The notes: generated by a model not told the origin, from the letters alone. Numbered from the stretch's first letter, positions 16,192 through 25,203 are shown. The stretch is 64,000 nucleotides of DNA from Pelagibacterium nitratireducens (GCF_037044555.1 NZ_CP146275.1:372001-436000), one strand, 5' to 3'. Made by a program: numbers and translations.

Positions 16192-16578
16192 ATGGTCGAT
16201 GCCAACGGGCTGCCGGTCGCGATCACTCTGGCGCCAGGGCAGGCCTCAGACAAGGCAGCGGTTCCGGCGCTTCTTGCGACGCAGAAGGTCATTGGCGACG
16301 TGGTCGCGGATCGCGGCTACGATGCCCGCGCCATCCTCGAACTGATCGCCCAAAGAGGCGGACGAGGCCATATCCCGACCCAAAAGGATCGCAAGGCACA
16401 ACGCAGCATCGATCCGGCCATCTACCGCCAACGCAACCTCGTCGAGCGATTCTTCAACAAACTCAAACACTTCCGAAAGATCGCAACCCGATATGAGAAG
16501 ACAGAACACAACTACCTCGCAGCCGTCCTCATCGCATGCTCACGCCTATGGATGCGGTTTCATGAGTCCGCTACCTAG
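16192..16578 (+). CDS. IS5-family transposase, frame B (made by frameshift)
   Basis: The frame is continuous from the slip site near 16132 (IGRSRGGLSTKINAMVDA). It carries the second and third catalytic residues: D of VVADRGYDA and E of RNLVERFFNKLKHFRKIATRYEKT. Its end lies four bases before the right terminal repeat. The two frames together give the full DDE transposase, so the element should be active. Confidence 0.85.
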   Translation: MVDANGLPVAITLAPGQASDKAAVPALLATQKVIGDVVADRGYDARAILELIAQRGGRGHIPTQKDRKAQRSIDPAIYRQRNLVERFFNKLKHFRKIATRYEKTEHNYLAAVLIACSRLWMRFHESAT

Positions 16579-16582
16579 TGCC

Positions 16583-17134
16583 TCAATGGCCTATGGCAGG
16601 GTGCAATCGCCGTTCAACGCCGTCTGGCCCGTGACCCGTACTCCCGAGAGTGCGCATAGTTGTCGACGAACTCGTTCGACGGGCCGAAGCGGGGGAATTG
16701 TAGGGCCGGCGTTGCCCTCCCGTGCCCAAGCTGGTTTCGGGCAACATTGCGAAAGTAGGGAATGTCCTCAATGAAGTCGGTCGTCGCGGGTCGGCAAGGC
16801 GCCCTCATTTCGTCCGTTGAAGCCCCTCTTTGATTTCCCAGAAGCGGTCGTTGGCGAATTGACTCGTCTGATTCACGAGCAAGGGTGATTGAACGGAGTG
16901 TCACCTTTTGCCGTTGGTGGGTAGAACCCACACTAAACAAACCTTTCACATTCATTCGGGGCGCCGCGCGGCATATCTCTCTCGCGCCGTGCGGCGTGCG
17001 GGCTGCAGGGACGTCACAGCGCACATGCTAGCGACAGGTGAGCCGACCCCTTTTAGCAGGACGCGATGCCAATATTTCTCTCGCTCGTAGAGCTTGCTCG
17101 TGCGAAATTTGCTCCGCTCGGACAGGGATAGCGG
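16583..17134. other. non-coding or remnant sequence right of the IS
   Basis: A reverse-strand frame within 16614-17024 (containing DFIEDIPYFRNVARNQ) has no ribosome site and no recognised family. It may be the tail of a gene cut by the IS. Nothing else is clear. Confidence 0.35.
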
Positions 17135-17159
17135 GGAACATGCCCGGACCTCGCGAGTT
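17135..17159 (+). promoter_or_regulatory. EcfG-like stress promoter (variant)
   Basis: GGAAC, 16 bases, AGTT. It matches the alphaproteobacterial EcfG consensus GGAAC-N16/17-CGTT except for the first -10 base. It lies 47 bases before the start of the TIGR02587-type gene. Confidence 0.5.
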
Positions 17160-17205
17160 AAATGCTCCAGAGATTTGGCGTTGCAGCAGGGGCTGGCTAG
17201 AAACC

Positions 17206-18057
17206 ATGTCCACCGAAAACCTGGTCGTTCATGACAAAAGCCCCAGCGATGAAGGCGGTAGGTTCTTCGTTGGAATTGGCCGAGCTTTCGGCGGTGCGCT
17301 GATTTTTTCGCTGCCCATGCTGATGACCATGGAGATGTGGTGGCTGGGTGTTTACCTCGAGCCTTGGCGAATTATCGCGATGCTGGTGCTGGGCTTTCCA
17401 GTGCTACTCGGTCTTTCCCATTTTGGCGGCTTTCGTAAAACGGCTAGCCTCGCCAATGATGTCGCTGATGTGCTTGTCGCAATCGTGGTGGCGGCAGTAG
17501 CGGCCGGCATTATCCTGTTTTTGTTTGGGTTACTCGATTTCAGTATGCCTCCGAGGGAAATCACTGGAAAGATTGCAATTCAGCTGGTCCCCGCTAGCAT
17601 TGGAGCCATGTTGGCGCGGAGCCAATTGGGCGAACAGTCGGAATCCCAAGAAGAGGAGCGCGAGGGGCCAAATTATTGGGGCGATCTGTTTCTCATGGGC
17701 GTTGGGGCGCTATTCCTGTCTCTCAACATTGCCCCCACCGAAGAGATGATCCTGATCGCATACAAAATGGAAATATGGCAGGAGATTGCTCTAGTGGCGC
17801 TTTCCCTGACGTTGCTTCACGCTTTCATTTATACCCTTGGTTTCCGGGGTGGGGCACGAGCTGACTCACAATCCTTCCTCAGTGCCTTTGCCCGGTTCAC
17901 CTTTGGCGGATATGCGGTAGTCTTTCTCGTCAGTCTCGGCGTTCTCTGGCTGTTTGGTCGGACGCAGGGCACTTCAGCGCACGATATCCTAAGTTCGACG
18001 ATCGTCCTGTCGTTTCCCGGTTCGATAGGGGCGGCCGCAGCGCGGCTCATCCTGTGA
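17206..18057 (+). CDS. TIGR02587-family integral membrane protein
   Basis: 283 residues from the ATG at 17206; the open frame extends upstream, but the longer start reads through non-conserved sequence. About seven membrane segments are visible (ALIFSLPMLMTMEMWWLGVY, IVVAAVAAGIILFLFGLL and others), with a charged loop QSESQEEEREG in the middle. This is the TIGR02587 family, always next to a TIGR02588 gene, as here. The function is unknown; the context and an EcfG-like promoter suggest the general stress response. Confidence 0.85.
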   Translation: MSTENLVVHDKSPSDEGGRFFVGIGRAFGGALIFSLPMLMTMEMWWLGVYLEPWRIIAMLVLGFPVLLGLSHFGGFRKTASLANDVADVLVAIVVAAVAAGIILFLFGLLDFSMPPREITGKIAIQLVPASIGAMLARSQLGEQSESQEEEREGPNYWGDLFLMGVGALFLSLNIAPTEEMILIAYKMEIWQEIALVALSLTLLHAFIYTLGFRGGARADSQSFLSAFARFTFGGYAVVFLVSLGVLWLFGRTQGTSAHDILSSTIVLSFPGSIGAAAARLIL

Positions 18058-18467
18058 TGGAAGATGTGCGGCGCCAGCACAATCAAGCTCCTGAGAGGAC
18101 CTCTCCTCTGGAGTGGGCGGTCGCATTTTTCGGTGCTGTCCTGGTCTTCGGGACCGTTGGATATTTAGCATACTATGGGATTTCGCATCCGGAAACGCCG
18201 CCAAACGTGACGGTTGAATATAGTTCATCCAGTGTCCTGGCCAGCGGTCATCTCATCGAATTCACGGCCAAAAATAACGGCAATACCACCGCAGCAGATC
18301 TCTTGATTACGGGGACATTGTTCGACGGCGACCGCACAGTCGAGGAAAGCGAGGCCACGCTTGATTATCTGCCTCAGCAGGCAGAAAGGAAGGGCGGACT
18401 GATTTTCCGTGAAAACCCGGCCGAGTTTGATCTTCGGCTCGAAGCAAGCGGCTATGCAAAGCCGTGA
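18057..18467 (+). CDS. TIGR02588-family membrane-anchored protein
   Basis: 136 residues. The start overlaps the stop of the TIGR02587 gene, so the two are coupled. One membrane helix (AVAFFGAVLVFGTVGYLAYY) near 24-43 is followed by an extracytoplasmic beta-sandwich (VTVEYSSSSVLASGHLIEFT). Families TIGR02587 and TIGR02588 are known as a two-gene unit of unknown role in Rhizobiales. Confidence 0.85.
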   Translation: MEDVRRQHNQAPERTSPLEWAVAFFGAVLVFGTVGYLAYYGISHPETPPNVTVEYSSSSVLASGHLIEFTAKNNGNTTAADLLITGTLFDGDRTVEESEATLDYLPQQAERKGGLIFRENPAEFDLRLEASGYAKP

Positions 18468-18640
18468 TGTCTGCAGTTGTCAAAAGCAAATGGTCATGAG
18501 CGCTATCGGCCGCAACCATTATCCAAGCCTTAGGGCTCGTATCTCTTAAAGCCGTCCTGGTTCCTTACTGTCCGCAGCTTGTCTTGCATCAAGCCCTAAC
18601 CCCCGCTCTCGGCCAATTCGGGCCTAGGCAGGTCGATTCC

Positions 18641-18665
18641 GGAACCGCTGGAAGCGGACTCCGTT
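18641..18665 (+). promoter_or_regulatory. EcfG stress promoter
   Basis: Exact match to GGAAC-N16-CGTT, 28 bases before the SRPBCC start, giving a short leader. Confidence 0.75.
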
Positions 18666-18693
18666 AGACCGGCATACTCCCAGCGAGGAAGCC

Positions 18694-19323
18694 ATGTCCC
18701 GATATCCCAACAAAGGCCGCACGGTCGTCCTAACCATGCTTGTTGCGGCACTTGCTGCCAATCTGGCTCTTGAGGGGATCGCAACGCGTCAGCGCCGCGG
18801 TGCTTCGGATGCGGCCCCCGGCCGAACGGCTCGGCGGCGCAGGTTTGGGAATTATGCCGTCACCGGCAAGACAGTCACTATCAACCGCCCCCGCGCCGAT
18901 CTCTACGCTTTCTGGAGAGACTTTTCCAATCTTGCCCTGTTTATGGAAAACGTCGAGACAGTCGAATCCTTGGGCGATGGCACGTTTCGCTGGTTCATAC
19001 GCGCCCCTCTCGGCCAGACGATTGAGCTTGATACCCAGATTATCGAGGAACGCGAGAACGCTCTGATCGCGTGGCGTTCGGTCGATACCGCAGCGATAAG
19101 AGCGGAAGGCAAGGTCGAGTTTCGCGAGGCTTCGGACGGTCGGGGAACGGAAATTGAGGCCATCATTGCCTATGAACCGCCTGCCGGAGAACTCGGACGC
19201 CTGATCGGCATGCTCTTTGGACGGGAGCCGGCCGTACAGGGCCGCCGAGAGTTGAAGCGATTTAAGATGCTGATGGAAACTGGCGAAGTTGCCGACGCGC
19301 GTTATTTCGCGTCCCAGAACTAA
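18694..19323 (+). CDS. SRPBCC-family protein (polyketide-cyclase-like), membrane-anchored
   Basis: 209 residues, GAGGAAG ribosome site. The N-terminus (VVLTMLVAALAANLALEGIA) is a membrane anchor or signal. Residues 60-200 form the START/SRPBCC fold, with KTVTINRPRADLYAFWRDFS, then LALFMENVETVESLGDGTFR and the terminal GRREL. Ligands of such proteins are small hydrophobic molecules. It stands behind an exact EcfG promoter and before an alcohol dehydrogenase, a pairing common in Rhizobiales stress loci. Confidence 0.85.
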   Translation: MSRYPNKGRTVVLTMLVAALAANLALEGIATRQRRGASDAAPGRTARRRRFGNYAVTGKTVTINRPRADLYAFWRDFSNLALFMENVETVESLGDGTFRWFIRAPLGQTIELDTQIIEERENALIAWRSVDTAAIRAEGKVEFREASDGRGTEIEAIIAYEPPAGELGRLIGMLFGREPAVQGRRELKRFKMLMETGEVADARYFASQN

Positions 19324-19333
19324 GGAGGAACGG

Positions 19334-20506
19334 ATGCGCGCCCTGACATTGCACGGCAAACACGACGTCCGCGTCGAAACTGTTCCCGATCCCGAGATTC
19401 TGAACCCTCGCGACGCCATCATCAAAGTGACCGCCACGGCAATTTGTGGTTCGGATCTCCATCTTTACGATGGCGTCATCCCAGGGATGAAGCCGGGTGA
19501 CATTATCGGTCATGAATTTATGGGCGAAGTCGTCGAAGCCGGCCCGAAAAGTACCTTGCGGAACGGACAAAAGGTCGTCGTTCCGTTCACGATCTCATGC
19601 GGTTCGTGCTATTTCTGCTCCAAGCAACAATATTCCGCCTGCGACAACTCCAATCCGGTCGAGACACAGGACTTGACAGAGCCGCTCTATGGCCATGCCA
19701 TGGGCGGGCTATTCGGATACTCTCATTTGACCGGCGGCTATGCCGGCGGCCAAGCTGAATATGTCCGCGTGCCGTTTTCCGACGTCGGCCCCATCGTCGT
19801 CCCTGACGGCGTAGATGACGAGAAAGTCCTCTTTCTTTCCGATAATCTGCCCACGGGATGGATGGCGGCAGAAAACTGCGACATCGAGGAAGGCGATACA
19901 ATCGCTGTCTGGGGGTGCGGGCCGGTAGGGCTTTTTGCCATTCAGAGCGCACTTGCCATGGGAGCTCATCGGGTCATCGCCATTGATCATTATCCTCGGC
20001 GGCTCGAACTTGCGGGTTCATTGGGCGCTGAAGCCATCAACTTTACCCAGACTAGGGTGGGCGAAGCGCTCATGGAAATGACCGGTGGCATTGGACCGGA
20101 TGCGGTAATCGATGCGGTGGGCATGGAAGCTCATGGCTTCGCACCCGACAACATTGCCGACGTGATCAAGCAAAAGATCGGCGTGGCCGCTGACCGCGGT
20201 CACGCGTTGCGTGAAGCGCTGGTGTCGTGCCGCAAAGGGGGGCGAGTTTCCGTGCCCGGTGTTTATGGCGGTTTTCTCGACAAGTTCCCGCTGGGGGCAC
20301 TGATGCAAAAGGGCCTTCAGCTGCGGACCGGGCAAACCCATGTTCAGCGCTATACTGCTCCATTGCTCGAAAAAATCATGAGCGGAGAGCTCGACACGAC
20401 ATTCCTCGTCAGTCACCGCATCTCGCTTGAAGACGCACCAGGAGGCTATCGCAACTTCCACGGCAATCAAAACGAATGGACCAAGGTCGTCATGCGCCCG
20501 GAGTAG
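19334..20506 (+). CDS. zinc-dependent alcohol dehydrogenase (formaldehyde dehydrogenase-like)
   Basis: 390 residues, strong GGAGGAACGG site. The catalytic zinc ligands are Cys in ICGSDLH, His-Glu in GHEFMGEV, and a Cys-rich structural site (CGSCYFCSKQQYSACD). The coenzyme site is WGCGPVGLFAIQSA followed by an acidic/neutral IAIDHYPRRLE that suits NAD. It belongs to the glutathione-independent formaldehyde dehydrogenase-like group. It is in one operon with the SRPBCC gene and the small protein at 20511-20816. Confidence 0.9.
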   Translation: MRALTLHGKHDVRVETVPDPEILNPRDAIIKVTATAICGSDLHLYDGVIPGMKPGDIIGHEFMGEVVEAGPKSTLRNGQKVVVPFTISCGSCYFCSKQQYSACDNSNPVETQDLTEPLYGHAMGGLFGYSHLTGGYAGGQAEYVRVPFSDVGPIVVPDGVDDEKVLFLSDNLPTGWMAAENCDIEEGDTIAVWGCGPVGLFAIQSALAMGAHRVIAIDHYPRRLELAGSLGAEAINFTQTRVGEALMEMTGGIGPDAVIDAVGMEAHGFAPDNIADVIKQKIGVAADRGHALREALVSCRKGGRVSVPGVYGGFLDKFPLGALMQKGLQLRTGQTHVQRYTAPLLEKIMSGELDTTFLVSHRISLEDAPGGYRNFHGNQNEWTKVVMRPE

Positions 20507-20510
20507 AACT

Positions 20511-20816
20511 ATGCCCATTTACAGACTTTTTCCGTTAGCCGACCCGCAAAGCAGCAATTGGGATATTGCGGCCAATCGCGGTGAGGTCCTCGTGCGGGCC
20601 TCCAATAGCGGTGGCGCCAGAGTAATTGCTGCCAGTACCGAGGCGGCCATGGCGCAACGCCGCGATGAGAACGACGACGTCTTCTCGATCCGCGCAAGTG
20701 CCTTTGCTGACGATAAGCTCTACGGAGTTCAGATGGCGGACGACAGCCCGTTCGATCGCGAAGGTCCAGACGCGGTGCTGGAAGGCCTTGTAGACGAGCG
20801 CACGGCGGGAGAATGA
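20511..20816 (+). CDS. small hypothetical stress protein, 101 aa
   Basis: The ATG at 20511 follows the dehydrogenase stop by four bases. The protein begins MPIYRLFPLADPQSSNWDIA and is acidic toward the end. It looks like the short proteins that accompany stress genes in Rhizobiales (RVIAASTEAAMAQR, then DSPFDREGPDAVLEG). No catalytic motif is seen. Confidence 0.75.
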   Translation: MPIYRLFPLADPQSSNWDIAANRGEVLVRASNSGGARVIAASTEAAMAQRRDENDDVFSIRASAFADDKLYGVQMADDSPFDREGPDAVLEGLVDERTAGE

Positions 20817-21079
20817 TCGCCGGCCCATGCAGTGGGATTGACAATTGATGTCGCGTTCGTCGCGGACGACGCCACCAGGAACGCTTGGCTCGCCGACTGG
20901 TATCCTGCGGGCTTGAACCCATGCGCAAATGCAGATTGTTCAAGCTCTCTTGAACTTCGATGTGTCGTTTTCGAACTTGCTTTCATGGGCTGCGTGGGCA
21001 TTTGGGCGGAACACTATGACGATACCGTCGCAGCTAACGCCCGTGACAATCGCCCAGAATGCCCACGAACCGTCTAGAG
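20817..21079. other. no gene seen
   Basis: Gap between two convergent transcription units. No hairpin with a T run was found. Confidence 0.4.
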
Positions 21080-21337
21080 CTACTCTTTGCTCTTTTTGTG
21101 CCGTTCGCTTTTTTCAAAGCTCTCAATAACATCTTCGGTCTGGCCCTTGGCCCCAGCCTGCGCCTGACGCTGATTGCGTACATTGCGCTGGTCGTTGCCC
21201 TGCAAGCTGTTTCGTCCATGGATTTCGTCAGCATAGGTAAATTCGTCCGGAAGTTCGCCGGGCTCTGTTTTTCCAGCCGGCTTTGCGCCATGTTGTCCGG
21301 TGGCACCGGCGCCCATTTTCTTGCCTGCATTCGCCAT
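21080..21337 (-). CDS. small hydrophilic protein, 85 aa
   Basis: The start has a textbook AAGGAGAG site. The sequence is Gly/Ala-rich at first (MANAGKKMGAGATGQHGAKP), then charged and low in hydrophobics (GNDQRNVRNQRQAQAGAK), so probably disordered. No family name is known to me; similar short proteins occur in Hyphomicrobiales stress regions. Confidence 0.7.
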   Translation of the reverse strand: MANAGKKMGAGATGQHGAKPAGKTEPGELPDEFTYADEIHGRNSLQGNDQRNVRNQRQAQAGAKGQTEDVIESFEKSERHKKSKE

Positions 21338-21427
21338 AATTTCTCTCCTTGTTTTATAGGATTTATGGGTGACGCCAGCGTCCATGAAGGAAGCTGGAAC
21401 TGCCCCCTATACTCATGGCCGGGTGGG

Positions 21428-21610
21428 CTAGGAGCTTGGCCATTGCCCTTCGCGCACGTCAGGCCCGGGCTGAGCGATGTTGGAAGCATCGGGCCTGTCT
21501 TGATCGCGGGGGCGTTTGCGTGCTTCGAAGGTGCCGCTGAACAAGATGAGCCCGATCATCAAAACAAAGATGAAAACGGCGAACATGAGAATGGCGATGA
21601 GGACGGCCAC
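21428..21610 (-). CDS. small single-span membrane protein, 60 aa
   Basis: One long hydrophobic helix (VLIAILMFAVFIFVLMIGLI) is followed by a basic/acidic tail. It lies 78 bases downstream of the manganese catalase gene on the same strand and may be co-transcribed. It is supported by the membrane pattern and spacing only. Confidence 0.5.
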   Translation of the reverse strand: MAVLIAILMFAVFIFVLMIGLILFSGTFEARKRPRDQDRPDASNIAQPGPDVREGQWPSS

Positions 21611-21688
21611 GCAATTTTTCCTTCATCTGTGTGCGAACAAGCCGATGGCCGGACCTTCGTTACCCGGCCATCGCATTTCAAATGGGGG

Positions 21689-22513
21689 CTACATCTGCTC
21701 GTTCTGAGCAGCGGAGTCGGGACGCGCCTTGCCCAGGCTCGGCTTCTGGCCCAACGGCTCAATCTTTTCGACCACACTAAATTCCGAACGCCCGTCCAGA
21801 GACGGCCCGGACGTCCAGCGCCCTTCGGGCGTGGCTTCGTCGAGGGAGGTGTTGAGGAAATAGTATGAGTGAGCGGTCGCCTCATGTTCCTGAGGCGTCG
21901 AATTGGGGATTGGCAACTGGCCTTCCATGCCGCCCAGTTCCTCGATCACCGCCAGCCATTGCTGCTGGTGCATCGTATCGCGGGCAATGAGAAACGACAG
22001 CATGTCCTTCATGCCCTGATCGTCGGTCATGTTATAGAGCCGAGACGCCAGAACCCGTCCACCTGCTTCTGCTGTGGCGTTGGCCAGCATATCGGCCCCG
22101 AGATTGCCAGTCGCATAGACGTGGCTCATGTCGAAAGGGACACCGTTGGAATTGACCGGCATGGCCGATAGCCCCGAGGACAGGATGTGTCTCGGGTTCA
22201 TTCCACCTAGAATAGCATTGACGACGGGGTCCTTGGCGGCCTGTTCCTGCATGGAGGTGGGTGCGCCTTCGAGATTGAGCGCGACCGCGTGACCCAGAAA
22301 CTCAATATGAGAGAGCTCCTCGGTGGCGGTCATCATGAGCATGTCGCGATATTTTGCATCACCGCGCGCGCCCATGGCCTGGAAGAAATACTGCATCGCA
22401 ACACGTATTTCGCCCTCGATGCCGCCGATGGCCTGCTGAAGATGCTTGGCAAACACAGGATTGGGCCTGTCGACTTTGACCTCGAACTGCAACTTGGAGG
22501 AATGGTGAAACAT
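21689..22513 (-). CDS. manganese catalase
   Basis: 274 residues. Ferritin-like helices carry the di-manganese ligands: E of GGIEGEIRVAMQYF, EELSHIEF (Glu and His), and later ATAEAGGRVLA and RDTMHQQQWL. The start MFHHSSKLQFEVKVDRPNPVF is usual for the family. It removes hydrogen peroxide without haem. It sits among other stress genes (DUF892, DUF202). Confidence 0.93.
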   Translation of the reverse strand: MFHHSSKLQFEVKVDRPNPVFAKHLQQAIGGIEGEIRVAMQYFFQAMGARGDAKYRDMLMMTATEELSHIEFLGHAVALNLEGAPTSMQEQAAKDPVVNAILGGMNPRHILSSGLSAMPVNSNGVPFDMSHVYATGNLGADMLANATAEAGGRVLASRLYNMTDDQGMKDMLSFLIARDTMHQQQWLAVIEELGGMEGQLPIPNSTPQEHEATAHSYYFLNTSLDEATPEGRWTSGPSLDGRSEFSVVEKIEPLGQKPSLGKARPDSAAQNEQM

Positions 22514-22624
22514 GATGACTCCTTGGCGGGTTTGACTGACCGAACCAACGGAGAAGGCCTCTAGGAGTTGCCCGATATCCGGGTTCCTAACCTGAGATAG
22601 AGAACGACCCGTCGCATCCTGGCC

Positions 22625-22813
22625 CTAACGGTCAGCCTTGGGGCCAAAACCTGGGTGTGGCCTCTTGTCAGCATCTTTGTTGTTGTCTCGCGGAGGAGCT
22701 TGGGGACTGGTGGGTGCATCGGTTTCCTCACGAGAATTGTGAGGATCGTTCTCAGGCGGGCTCGGCCGAATGCCCCGATTTCCGGGTCCCACCCGGGGTG
22801 CTTCAGGCTTCAT
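22625..22813 (-). CDS. small proline-rich protein, 62 aa
   Basis: The start overlaps the stop of the 76-aa gene (ATGA-type overlap), so the frame is translation-coupled. The product is rich in Pro, Asp and Arg (PQAPPRDNNKDADKRPHPG) and certainly disordered. No family known. Confidence 0.55.
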   Translation of the reverse strand: MKPEAPRVGPGNRGIRPSPPENDPHNSREETDAPTSPQAPPRDNNKDADKRPHPGFGPKADR

Positions 22814-23033
22814 GGCGTATCTCGACTGGCAAGGGATTGGAGGCCGGACGGCCGGCGGCATCTCGCTCGTATCGGTCGGCCAACTCGCGTATGGCTTCCA
22901 ATGCCGTCTTCACGTCCCATCCCGCCGATCGAACGTTGCCCATGAGCATTTCGAATTCCGCTTCCACCACTTTGCGGCATTCGCTGGCATAGTCGGGAAA
23001 ACCCGGCTCAAGACTTGGGCGCTGCATTGCCAT
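22803..23033 (-). CDS. small hypothetical protein, 76 aa
   Basis: An AGGAGGA site directly precedes the ATG at 23033. Helical and acidic (YASECRKVVEAEFEMLMGN, then TALEAIRELADRYERDA). It is 12 bases downstream of the DUF892 gene and overlaps the proline-rich gene, so the three form an operon. No family is recognised. Confidence 0.75.
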   Translation of the reverse strand: MAMQRPSLEPGFPDYASECRKVVEAEFEMLMGNVRSAGWDVKTALEAIRELADRYERDAAGRPASNPLPVEIRHEA

Positions 23034-23045
23034 TCCTCCTGATCG

Positions 23046-23561
23046 CTATCGTTTTGCCTGTTGATCGGCCTCGCGCAGAGCCAGATACTGATCTGAGACC
23101 AAGCCAACGTGTTCGTCTATCCATTGCGCCATCATCTCCTCCTCTTCGAGATTTTGCCGCAACAGGTCTGAAGTGTCGGCAATCGAAAGATGATCTCCGA
23201 TGCGAATGAGCGACTTGTATGCCGCTATCTCGTAGTGCTCGAAGGCATAGTTGGCGAAGGTGTCCTTGAGCACCTCATCGCCGGCTGCGGCGTGACTGAG
23301 CGCCGCCATTGAGCCGCCCACTGAGAGCACCATGTCCTTGAAACCCGAATGCTTTTCATCGATTCTATCAAAAAGTGTTTCCAGGCGCTGGATCTGCTGC
23401 TCGGTCTCGGAGATATGCTGCTCGATGCGATTGCGCATATCGGGATAGTTTTCGATCCGGGAGACCTGTGGCTTGAGGATCGAGAGGGCCTGCTTTTCCA
23501 TGGCGTGGGCATTTTTCAACCCTGTGGCAAAAACGGCAAGAGCTTCATTGTGGTCGTTCAT
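23046..23561 (-). CDS. DUF892 (YciE/YciF) ferritin-like protein
   Basis: 171 residues from the ATG at 23561, which has a GGAGA site. Four-helix ferritin-like order with LKNAHAMEKQALSILKPQ, then EQHISETEQQIQRLETLF and FEHYEIAAYKSLIRIGD, in which the Glu/His ligands of a di-iron site are visible. The family is induced by stress in many bacteria. An EcfG-like promoter lies about 80 bases upstream. Confidence 0.9.
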   Translation of the reverse strand: MNDHNEALAVFATGLKNAHAMEKQALSILKPQVSRIENYPDMRNRIEQHISETEQQIQRLETLFDRIDEKHSGFKDMVLSVGGSMAALSHAAAGDEVLKDTFANYAFEHYEIAAYKSLIRIGDHLSIADTSDLLRQNLEEEEMMAQWIDEHVGLVSDQYLALREADQQAKR

Positions 23562-23642
23562 TATTGTCTCCATTTGGCTGACAACCGTCATCGGGACAAC
23601 AGCTGCGTGAAGAGCCGCGCCGCCCGCTACATCTGAGTCATT

Positions 23643-23667
23643 AACTTTTTGAGCTTGCCGGCGTTCC
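23643..23667 (-). promoter_or_regulatory. EcfG-like stress promoter (variant), before the DUF892 operon
   Basis: Read on the minus strand: GGAAC, 16 bases, AGTT. It differs from the consensus only in the first -10 base. Confidence 0.5.
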
Positions 23668-24179
23668 GTTTCATCTGCATGAAATGCGGGACCCGCGCTC
23701 CAGACGCGCGCCGCTCACCTGGGCCCTCGAGACTTACACTACAGATGCAAGCGGTGGGCCGTCATTCACCATTCACCTGATGATCTACCGATCACCTGAC
23801 ACGTCGTCATCAGGTCGCTCCTCAAGATGAGCTTTGCTTGACGCCAATTAGGGCTCGCCGGTTTATTTGCGACATTGGCCAACGGGCTCATGTGCATCGG
23901 CCACAAACTTGAGCGCGCGCAACTTCAGATCGCTCATGGCCACTTCCTGATTGACGAACGCCATTCGTGCCGTTTGGTGCCAAGGTTGTCCCGCGCATTT
24001 TTAGCCTGGGGCGTGAAGCGGGCGTAGTTCCCCGCACCTCTTGGCCTGTAGCCCTGGCGCCGGAGCCTTTCCATAAAGTGCCCTACCATCGGCCCCGCAA
24101 ATCGATGACAATCGCATCTTCCCGGCAGGAGTCGATTTGCCCAGCCGAATCCTGTCCTGCTTTTACGGAAGAAGACACG
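23668..24179. other. intergenic region with a 9-bp dyad
   Basis: It holds ACCTGATGA (23775-23783) and its complement TCATCAGGT (23807-23815) plus two more CACCTGA copies between. A 24-codon minus-strand frame at 23863-23937 is listed separately. No other gene is seen. Confidence 0.45.
23863..23937 (-). CDS. possible micro-protein, 24 aa
   Basis: An AGGAAG site precedes ATG 23937. The peptide starts MSDLKLRALKFVADAHEPVG. It may be a real short gene or a remnant of a longer one; only the ribosome site supports it. Confidence 0.25.
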   Translation of the reverse strand: MSDLKLRALKFVADAHEPVGQCRK

Positions 24180-24563
24180 ATGAGGGATACAGGTGACAAT
24201 GTGGCTGACCGGAAGGAAATGGCAGCCGAAAGAACCGAATGGTCCGAAGATCGCACAATACTTGCGAACGAACGAACCTTCGGTAGCTGGTCTAGAACAG
24301 GCATGGCCTCGCTCGCGGTCGCGCTTGGATTTCAAGCGCTGTTTCGCGCAACCGAGCCGACATGGCTCGCAAAAGTTGGCGCCAGCGTCTTTGTGGGCGT
24401 TGGCATCGTGATCTTTTGGGCCGCGTATGCTTCCGCCAAAAAGGTTCTCGGCCGACTCGACTCACATGATGGTTCACCGTCGAGCCGCCGCCGGCTGGCG
24501 TTTGTGACGGTGGCGTCTACTATCGGCTCGTTCACATTGCTTGCAGCGCTCTGGCTCTTGTAA
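24180..24563 (+). CDS. DUF202 (YidH-type) membrane protein
   Basis: 127 residues. The family motif RTILANERTFGSWSRTGMA is followed by helices (LAVALGFQALF, VGASVFVGVGIVIFWAAYA, VASTIGSFTLLAALWLL), three spans in all. DUF202 proteins are small inner-membrane proteins of unknown role, usual in stress loci. The start at 24180 was chosen because upstream codons lack likeness to the family. Confidence 0.85.
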   Translation: MRDTGDNVADRKEMAAERTEWSEDRTILANERTFGSWSRTGMASLAVALGFQALFRATEPTWLAKVGASVFVGVGIVIFWAAYASAKKVLGRLDSHDGSPSSRRRLAFVTVASTIGSFTLLAALWLL

Positions 24564-24741
24564 TTCGGTTTCCTCACCGCGGGATCGATCCGAAGAGGTA
24601 AATCGCCCGGGAGCATGGCCAGTGCCGACTTGACCGGGATAGGTCGTGCCGTGGCCCGCCCCGACGATCACTTCGCGAAGTGTGCCGCCTTAGGGAGGTT
24701 GGTTGGCGGCCAGGTAGCCCGCAAGCAAATCAAGAGCCTGG

Positions 24742-24993
24742 TCAGTGGCTTTGGCGCAGATCGGATCCTCGCTGAGCGGCCTCGGGATCATCGGCTCGCA
24801 ATACTCGCTCACCGTGACGGATGCCGGGCACTTCGCGAGATGCGTGGGCAACTCTTGTGTCTGCCCAGGTGCCGGTAAGGGCGCCACAGTGTGAGCAATA
24901 AATCAGCATACCCGGCGACTGGTAGCTTGCGACAAAGGTATTGTCGGACAGACATTCCGGACAGGTGATGACGCGTTCCTGCAGATCGTGCAT
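24742..24993 (-). CDS. small zinc-ribbon-like protein, 83 aa
   Basis: The ATG at 24993 has GGGAGAA upstream. Two Cys pairs are visible, TCPECLSDN and YCSHCGALTG, spaced like a zinc ribbon. The C-terminal third (RVLRADDPEAAQRGSDLRQ) looks less conserved. A neighbouring frame from about 24887 to 24690 also reads plausibly, so a frameshift within the gene is possible. Confidence 0.5.
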   Translation of the reverse strand: MHDLQERVITCPECLSDNTFVASYQSPGMLIYCSHCGALTGTWADTRVAHASREVPGIRHGERVLRADDPEAAQRGSDLRQSH

Positions 24994-25178
24994 GATCGGG
25001 TTCTCCCGATAGTTTCCAGCGGCCATCGCTAAATCCTAGCAAGCCTATCAGACCATAGTGTTGAGAACATGTCGGGCCCCATTTCGCGTGCGGCGGTATT
25101 GGGGCGCACCGCAATTCTATACGTTTGACCGAGGGATAGGAGACGATGAAGGGGACGGCGGTACTGGCTCTCCGACCG

Positions 25179-25203
25179 GGAACTCCAAACATATGCCACC
25201 GTT
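25179..25203 (+). promoter_or_regulatory. EcfG stress promoter
   Basis: Exact GGAAC-N16-CGTT, 25 bases before the start of the 207-aa gene. Confidence 0.75.

Larger units (their letters stand above)
15735..16582 (+). mobile_element. IS5-family (IS427-like) insertion sequence, complete
   Basis: About 848 bp. The left end GGAGCTAGG...CTGAACTCATAAAC and the reverse of the right end GGCACTAGG...CGGACTCATGAAAC match imperfectly as terminal inverted repeats. They enclose the two overlapping transposase frames and a slippery A5G5 run, the usual IS427-group plan. I could not see a target duplication with confidence. Confidence 0.8.

Noticed and set aside
22514..22624. GGAAC element before the manganese catalase
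   Set aside because: No CGTT or AGTT at 16-17 bases, so not counted as an EcfG promoter.
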